DNA of 44,308 nt, taken from assembly GCA_002426015.1 (NCBI GenBank), contig DINS01000009.1:76485-120792 (forward strand). The letters are read 5' to 3'. Numbering within the stretch: the first letter of the stretch is position 1; each line of letters opens with the position of its first letter. Of the stretch, positions 40,300 through 44,308 are shown one piece after another. Origin of the DNA: Flavobacteriaceae bacterium UBA5534. GTDB taxonomy: Bacteria; Bacteroidota; Bacteroidia; Flavobacteriales; Flavobacteriaceae. A program made the translations under genes and the position numbers. Under the pieces are notes generated by a model. The model was not told where the DNA came from. It ran no database searches and saw nothing but the letters and a program-made list of their open reading frames with translations.

Positions 40300-42243
40300 T
40301 TACATTTTTACAATGATGAACTCACTTCGTCTGTTTAATTGATGTTGTGCTTCGGTACAGCTCGATTCGTTGGTTGGTTCGCAGCCACAATCATTAACCA
40401 ATTGTGATTCTCCATAACCTTTGGCTGTCAATCTATCTGGAGCAATGCCTTTTTTGATTAGGTACTGTCTTGTAGATTTAGCTCTGTTATCTGATAGTTT
40501 TTCATTGTAGGATGCTGGTGCTCTACAATCGGTATGGCTACGAATATCAATGGTCATCGTTGGATATTTATTCATAACTGCCAATACTTTTTGTAGCTCT
40601 ACTTCTGCATCATAACGAATATTGTATTTATCAAAATCGAAATAGATGATTGGAATGTTGAGCGTTTTGGCCAAATCGGTTCCTTCTTCAATCTTTTGTT
40701 CGTCTGGTTGTAAATTCAATTCTAATTTCAACTCTTGTTTCTTGTTTGGCGTGGTCACACGAACTTCATCAGATGAGTATTTGTCTTTAGAAACTCTAAT
40801 TAGGTATTCTTTGTCACATTCTACTTCAAAAGAAAACGCAGCATCATCTCCAACAATCATCTGGTCGAGTTGTTTTCCTTTTTCATCTAATAAGGTAACC
40901 GTTGCTCCAGAAATTAACTCTTGTGTATTCTCATCTCTTACGATACCTTCAAGAGTTTGTGTACACTCTGGAAATTTAAAGCTATAAATATCATCATCTC
41001 CTTTACCTCCATCTCTATTTGATGTAAAAAAACCTTCTTCAGTGCCTAAATTCTCATAATAGCCAAAATCATCTTTTGGGCTATTGATTGGTTTTCCTAC
41101 ATTTTCCAACGACATTGGTTGGTTCTTTTCGTATTTGTTTTCAAAGTCCCTGATGACGAAGACATCTAACCCACCTAATCCAGCAAATCCATTAGATGAA
41201 AAGTACAGGTCACCTACTTCATTGATAAAAGGAAACGTTTCATGCCCTTCGGTATTGACAGAGGTTCCTAAATTTACTGGTTCACCAAGTGTTCCATCGG
41301 CATTAATATCTACGACAAAAATATCTGAACTTCCTAAAGTTCCTGGCATATCTGATGCAAAGTACAATTTAGTGCCTTTAATGTTAACTGATGGATGTGC
41401 CACACTATAATTATCACTGTTGAATGGGATAGATTCTATATTCTCCCATTTGTCATAATCACTTTTTGTCACTCTATAAATCTTCAATCGGTTAGTTCCA
41501 TCGTCTCCCTTTTTGTACTTCCCTTCAAAGTAATTGTTTCGAGTAAAATACATAACTTTCTCATCTGGCGTAAAAGCTACTGTAGATTCATGGTATTTGG
41601 TATTGATATCGCCTCCAAACTCTTTGACATTACTATAGCTTCCATCTTCTTGTTTTACAGCAGAAAAAAGGTCTAAAAATGGCTGTTCATTCCATTGGTA
41701 TTTTTTTCCACCACCACGTGTAGAAGCAAAGATTATTTGGTTTTTGTATTGTGCAGTTCCAAAATCAGATTTATCAGAATTAATATCTAAATTTTTAATT
41801 TCAATATCTCTACTTGCTGCTTCAATTTTAGATAAGTAATCAACTTTTGATGCAAAAGCTCTACCTCTTAAATCGGTTTTGTCTACTTCATGGAATTTTT
41901 TCATCCATTTGTCTGATTCTGCATAATTTTCAACCGATTTCAGTGCTTGTGCATATCTAAAATAATATTCTGCATCAACTGTTTCGTTCATTGCCATTAA
42001 TTCGCCATACCATTTTGAAGCTTCTTCCATGTTATTATTGAAATAAAAGGAATTACCTAGTTTCTGTAATAAATCGACCGATCTATATCCATTGTTGGCA
42101 ACCTCCAATAAGATTTCACTTGTCTTTAAATACGCAAAATTATCATACTCTTTAGCAGCTTGTCTAACTTTCCCTTTTTGAGAATAGCCTAAAGAACATG
42201 TAAGGCATAATATAATGGTGACTAAAAGTTTATTTGTTTTCAT
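40300..42243 (-). CDS. OmpA family protein with TPR and PD40 repeats, T9SS-associated
   Basis: 647 residues. Signal peptide about 1-21 (ends SLGYSQ). Residues ~25-140 are TPR-like helices (EASKWYGELMAMN, AESDKWMKKFHEV). Residues ~150-425 hold WD40-like PD40 blades (IIFASTRGGGKKY, GTKLYFASDMPGTLGSSDIFVVD, GDLYFSSNGFAGLGGLDVFVI, EGFFTSNRDGGKGDDDIYSF). A carboxypeptidase-regulatory-like domain follows (~430-510), and then an OmpA peptidoglycan-binding domain (~530-647: IYFDFDKYNIR, RSHTDCRA, NRAKSTRQYL, NRRSEF). This layout matches the OmpA partner of PorP/SprF proteins, thought to anchor T9SS-exported adhesins. It starts ten bases after the PorP/SprF stop. Confidence 0.93.
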   Translation of the reverse strand: MKTNKLLVTIILCLTCSLGYSQKGKVRQAAKEYDNFAYLKTSEILLEVANNGYRSVDLLQKLGNSFYFNNNMEEASKWYGELMAMNETVDAEYYFRYAQALKSVENYAESDKWMKKFHEVDKTDLRGRAFASKVDYLSKIEAASRDIEIKNLDINSDKSDFGTAQYKNQIIFASTRGGGKKYQWNEQPFLDLFSAVKQEDGSYSNVKEFGGDINTKYHESTVAFTPDEKVMYFTRNNYFEGKYKKGDDGTNRLKIYRVTKSDYDKWENIESIPFNSDNYSVAHPSVNIKGTKLYFASDMPGTLGSSDIFVVDINADGTLGEPVNLGTSVNTEGHETFPFINEVGDLYFSSNGFAGLGGLDVFVIRDFENKYEKNQPMSLENVGKPINSPKDDFGYYENLGTEEGFFTSNRDGGKGDDDIYSFKFPECTQTLEGIVRDENTQELISGATVTLLDEKGKQLDQMIVGDDAAFSFEVECDKEYLIRVSKDKYSSDEVRVTTPNKKQELKLELNLQPDEQKIEEGTDLAKTLNIPIIYFDFDKYNIRYDAEVELQKVLAVMNKYPTMTIDIRSHTDCRAPASYNEKLSDNRAKSTRQYLIKKGIAPDRLTAKGYGESQLVNDCGCEPTNESSCTEAQHQLNRRSEFIIVKM

Positions 42244-42253
42244 AATCTGTGTT

Positions 42254-43183
42254 TTAGAAGAATCTCGGTGATAATATTCTACCTAGTTTTTGTAATTCAA
42301 ATCGTAGCATGATTTCATGCGAACCACTATTATAGTTATTTAAATTAGTTGTTGTAGCATCATAAGCGTAGCCAATGTATAGACCCTCTGTTACTTGTAA
42401 TCCTGCAAGACCACTAAAGGAATCATCCCAACGCCAAGCTGCTCCTAATGTAAACTTATCATTGAACAAAAAGTTGGCTGAAACGTCAGCAATAATTGGA
42501 GCTCCTGATACCGCTTTAACTAAAGCAGCTGGTTTGAATTTAGTATTTTCACTTAAATCGAATACATAACCAGCTATCAAATAATAATTCATTCTCTCTT
42601 TGGCAACCGAAACTTGTTCGTCATTGTAATGTTCAGTAGTTAGAAAGTTAGGTACAGAAAGTCCTACATACCATTTACGATTATGCAAATACAATCCAGC
42701 TCCTATAGCTGGAGAAAATAAATCGAGATTGTTTTCAAATGTTGGATCACCAACTTGTTGAATAACACCTTGCGACCAATCTGATGTAAGGTGATGAATA
42801 CCACCTTTAACCCCAAATGACAGTTTGGTTTCATTATCACTCACCTGAATAGTATAAGAAAAATTAGCATCTATATAATATTCATTGACAGGACCTAATG
42901 CATCATTAACTATCGATAAACCTAACCCGATTTTCTCATTGCGAAGAGGAGCATGTATGCCTAAAGTTTGTGTTTTTGGTGCTCCATCAATACCAACCCA
43001 CTGGGTACGGTAAAGACCAGTTATACTTAAAACTTCGCGCTGCCCTGCATATCCAGGGTTCACACTCATAGTATTATACATGTATTGAGTGTATTGAGGG
43101 TCTTGCTGTGCAAAACTAATATCCACAGCAAATACTGCAAACACTATAACTAACACTTTTAATATGGATGATTTTTGTATCAT
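42254..43183 (-). CDS. PorP/SprF family type IX secretion membrane protein
   Basis: 309 residues. Signal peptide about 1-25 (ends ISFAQ). QDPQYTQYMYNTMSVNPGYAGQRE directly after it is the family hallmark. The rest is alternating strands typical of a 14-stranded outer-membrane barrel (GLYRTQWVGIDGAPKTQ, WYVGLSVPNFL, YIGYAYDATTTNLNNYNSGSHEIML). In Flavobacterium johnsoniae, SprF is required for surface export of the adhesin SprB encoded just upstream, and the gene order is the same here. It therefore probably serves the adhesin ending at 43212. Confidence 0.94.
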   Translation of the reverse strand: MIQKSSILKVLVIVFAVFAVDISFAQQDPQYTQYMYNTMSVNPGYAGQREVLSITGLYRTQWVGIDGAPKTQTLGIHAPLRNEKIGLGLSIVNDALGPVNEYYIDANFSYTIQVSDNETKLSFGVKGGIHHLTSDWSQGVIQQVGDPTFENNLDLFSPAIGAGLYLHNRKWYVGLSVPNFLTTEHYNDEQVSVAKERMNYYLIAGYVFDLSENTKFKPAALVKAVSGAPIIADVSANFLFNDKFTLGAAWRWDDSFSGLAGLQVTEGLYIGYAYDATTTNLNNYNSGSHEIMLRFELQKLGRILSPRFF

Positions 43184-43211
43184 TTTATATTGTTTTATCT
43201 TGTCTTTACTA

Positions 43212-44308
43212 TTATCTGTTTAAGTATAACCAACCTACTCTTGGTTTAGAACCATCTCCTAAATCGATGATGTAGTAGTATGTTCCTACTGGTAGCTTGT
43301 CTGATTGGTTCAATACTGCCCTTCCGTTTGATGTACCATTCCAATCATTCCTATAACCTCTCTTTTCATAAACTATATTACCCCAACGATTATATATCTC
43401 TACTTTGTTGTTCGGATAAGTTTCAATACAATCAATGTTAAAGAAATCATTAATTCCATCATCGTTTGGTGAAAACTCATTATAGATTGTTAAACAGATA
43501 GGAACTACTGCAGCAGTATCTGTATTATCATCTGGTGTTACATCTACTCCTCCTGTTGCATTAGCTATTGTAGCAGTATTTAGATAATCTCCAAAACCTA
43601 ATACCTGGACTGTGATTTGTAAAATCTCAACTTGACCAGGGTTCAATTGCGCAACTGTCCAAGTACCATCAAAGTCAGAATAAACTCCATTTGTTGTTAT
43701 TGCAGATACAAACGTATATCCACTTGGTATTACTTCATCTACAATAATATTAGTTGCTGTCACAAAACCTTCATTAGATAAGGTTATGGTAAATGTAACA
43801 TTCTCTCCTACAATTGGTGATGTATTATCAACCTCCTTAATAACAGAAAGGTCAAAAATAGAATCTGTTATTGTCTCTGTTGGGTCATTTGTGTTATTAC
43901 CATCAGTATCATCCCCATCATCACTGGTATCATTTACAATTGTTCCAACTGGGCTTGTACCACTACCGACAACACTATTACTTACACCACCTGCATCTAC
44001 ATCGCTTTGGGTGATTATATATGTTGCTGTATAAGTAGCTACTTCGCCTACTTGTAAAGTACCCTGTGCACTTCCCAAACTTGAACTCACATAGGTTGGG
44101 CCTGTTGTCAATGTTAATGGGTTACCGGTAGCGTCTACCAGTGTATCTACTATCCCAACTCCAGTCATTGTCACATTACCTGTGTTTTCAACTGTAATAG
44201 TATAAGTAATTACATCATTAACACCAATAAATCCGTCACCATCATCTGCAATTGTTGCTGTTTTAGTTACTTCTAATATTGGATTCTCCGGGATCAACGT
44301 CACCGTTG
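43212..44308 (-). CDS. Large surface adhesin with DUF11-like repeats and gliding-motility (T9SS type B) C-terminus, partial
   Basis: Open to the right edge, so only the C-terminal ~365 residues are visible. There are two immunoglobulin-like repeats: one (LEVTKTATIADDGDGFIGV, ITYTITVENTGNVTMTGV) of the type with Asp-rich Ca2+-binding starts, and one DUF11-like (FDLSVIKEVDNTSPIVGE, FTITLSNEGFVTATNI). The last ~95 residues (YNEFSPNDDGINDFFNI, VEIYNRWGNIVYEK, LPVGTYYYIIDLGDG) form the gliding-motility-associated C-terminal domain used by T9SS type B cargo. Probably a SprB-like surface protein exported with the downstream PorP/SprF protein. Its full length and promoter lie outside the window. Confidence 0.92.
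   Translation of the reverse strand, partial: TVTLIPENPILEVTKTATIADDGDGFIGVNDVITYTITVENTGNVTMTGVGIVDTLVDATGNPLTLTTGPTYVSSSLGSAQGTLQVGEVATYTATYIITQSDVDAGGVSNSVVGSGTSPVGTIVNDTSDDGDDTDGNNTNDPTETITDSIFDLSVIKEVDNTSPIVGENVTFTITLSNEGFVTATNIIVDEVIPSGYTFVSAITTNGVYSDFDGTWTVAQLNPGQVEILQITVQVLGFGDYLNTATIANATGGVDVTPDDNTDTAAVVPICLTIYNEFSPNDDGINDFFNIDCIETYPNNKVEIYNRWGNIVYEKRGYRNDWNGTSNGRAVLNQSDKLPVGTYYYIIDLGDGSKPRVGWLYLNR

Noticed and set aside
40646..40987. 113-codon open frame antisense to the OmpA-family gene
   Set aside because: The minus-strand frame encodes clear domains. The plus-strand product is low-complexity Ser-rich without a recognisable start signal.

Overview
The window looks like the chromosome of a marine-type Flavobacteriaceae (Bacteroidota). 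Evidence seen directly: low GC; A-rich leaders without strong Shine-Dalgarno sites; promoters of the Bacteroidota type TAnnTTTG; and type IX secretion (T9SS) genes, namely two type A cargo proteins, one gliding-motility type B adhesin, a PorP/SprF homologue and a paired OmpA/PD40 protein. The order rpmB-cinA at the left edge is also one I recall from flavobacteria (memory, not checked).

Layout. Positions 1-3160 (minus): start of rpmB, cinA, an orphan HPt protein, a FAH-family hydrolase and a DEDDh exonuclease, nearly without gaps. Positions 3227-6411 (minus): a lipoyl E2 acyltransferase, a GT2 glycosyltransferase with a TTG start, and recR. Then come a 990-residue Asp-box T9SS cargo protein (minus), an SSS-family symporter (plus), a CoA-binding protein (minus) and a TonB-receptor-like outer-membrane protein (plus). 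A 671-base gene-free stretch with four hairpins follows. Next are fabH (minus), htpG and a TerC-family gene (plus), a beta-helix T9SS protein (minus), a DEAD-box helicase (plus), an ECF sigma factor with a membrane partner (minus), and a plus-strand run of a small membrane protein, a DUF885 lipoprotein, a Yip1-like protein and a DoxX-like protein.

The most unusual region is 27177-28601. Two unfamiliar genes (a lipoprotein and a four-helix membrane protein) sit in a 1.34-kb segment whose junctions behave like those of an integron gene cassette. The left junction is split within a GTT core, the right end carries an imperfect palindrome starting with the exact complement of the left core, and a related, unfilled site lies at 19100-19176. 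No integrase gene is in the window.

The right part holds a VanX-like dipeptidase (minus), an AlkB-like dioxygenase, an alpha/beta hydrolase, a four-gene SPFH/DUF4177/DUF1648/Arc operon, a DUF819 membrane protein, a DUF4369 lipoprotein and a class A penicillin-binding protein (all plus). Then follow tRNA-Thr with a truncated neighbouring copy, a small conserved gene, an overlapping manA-queD-idi cluster, and the OmpA/PD40-PorP/SprF-adhesin operon (minus), whose adhesin runs off the right edge.

Most genes are ordinary housekeeping or cell-envelope genes. The accessory signals are in intergenic DNA: the cassette, the tandem hairpins after the outer-membrane receptor gene, the tRNA 3'-end duplication and several dispersed palindromes.
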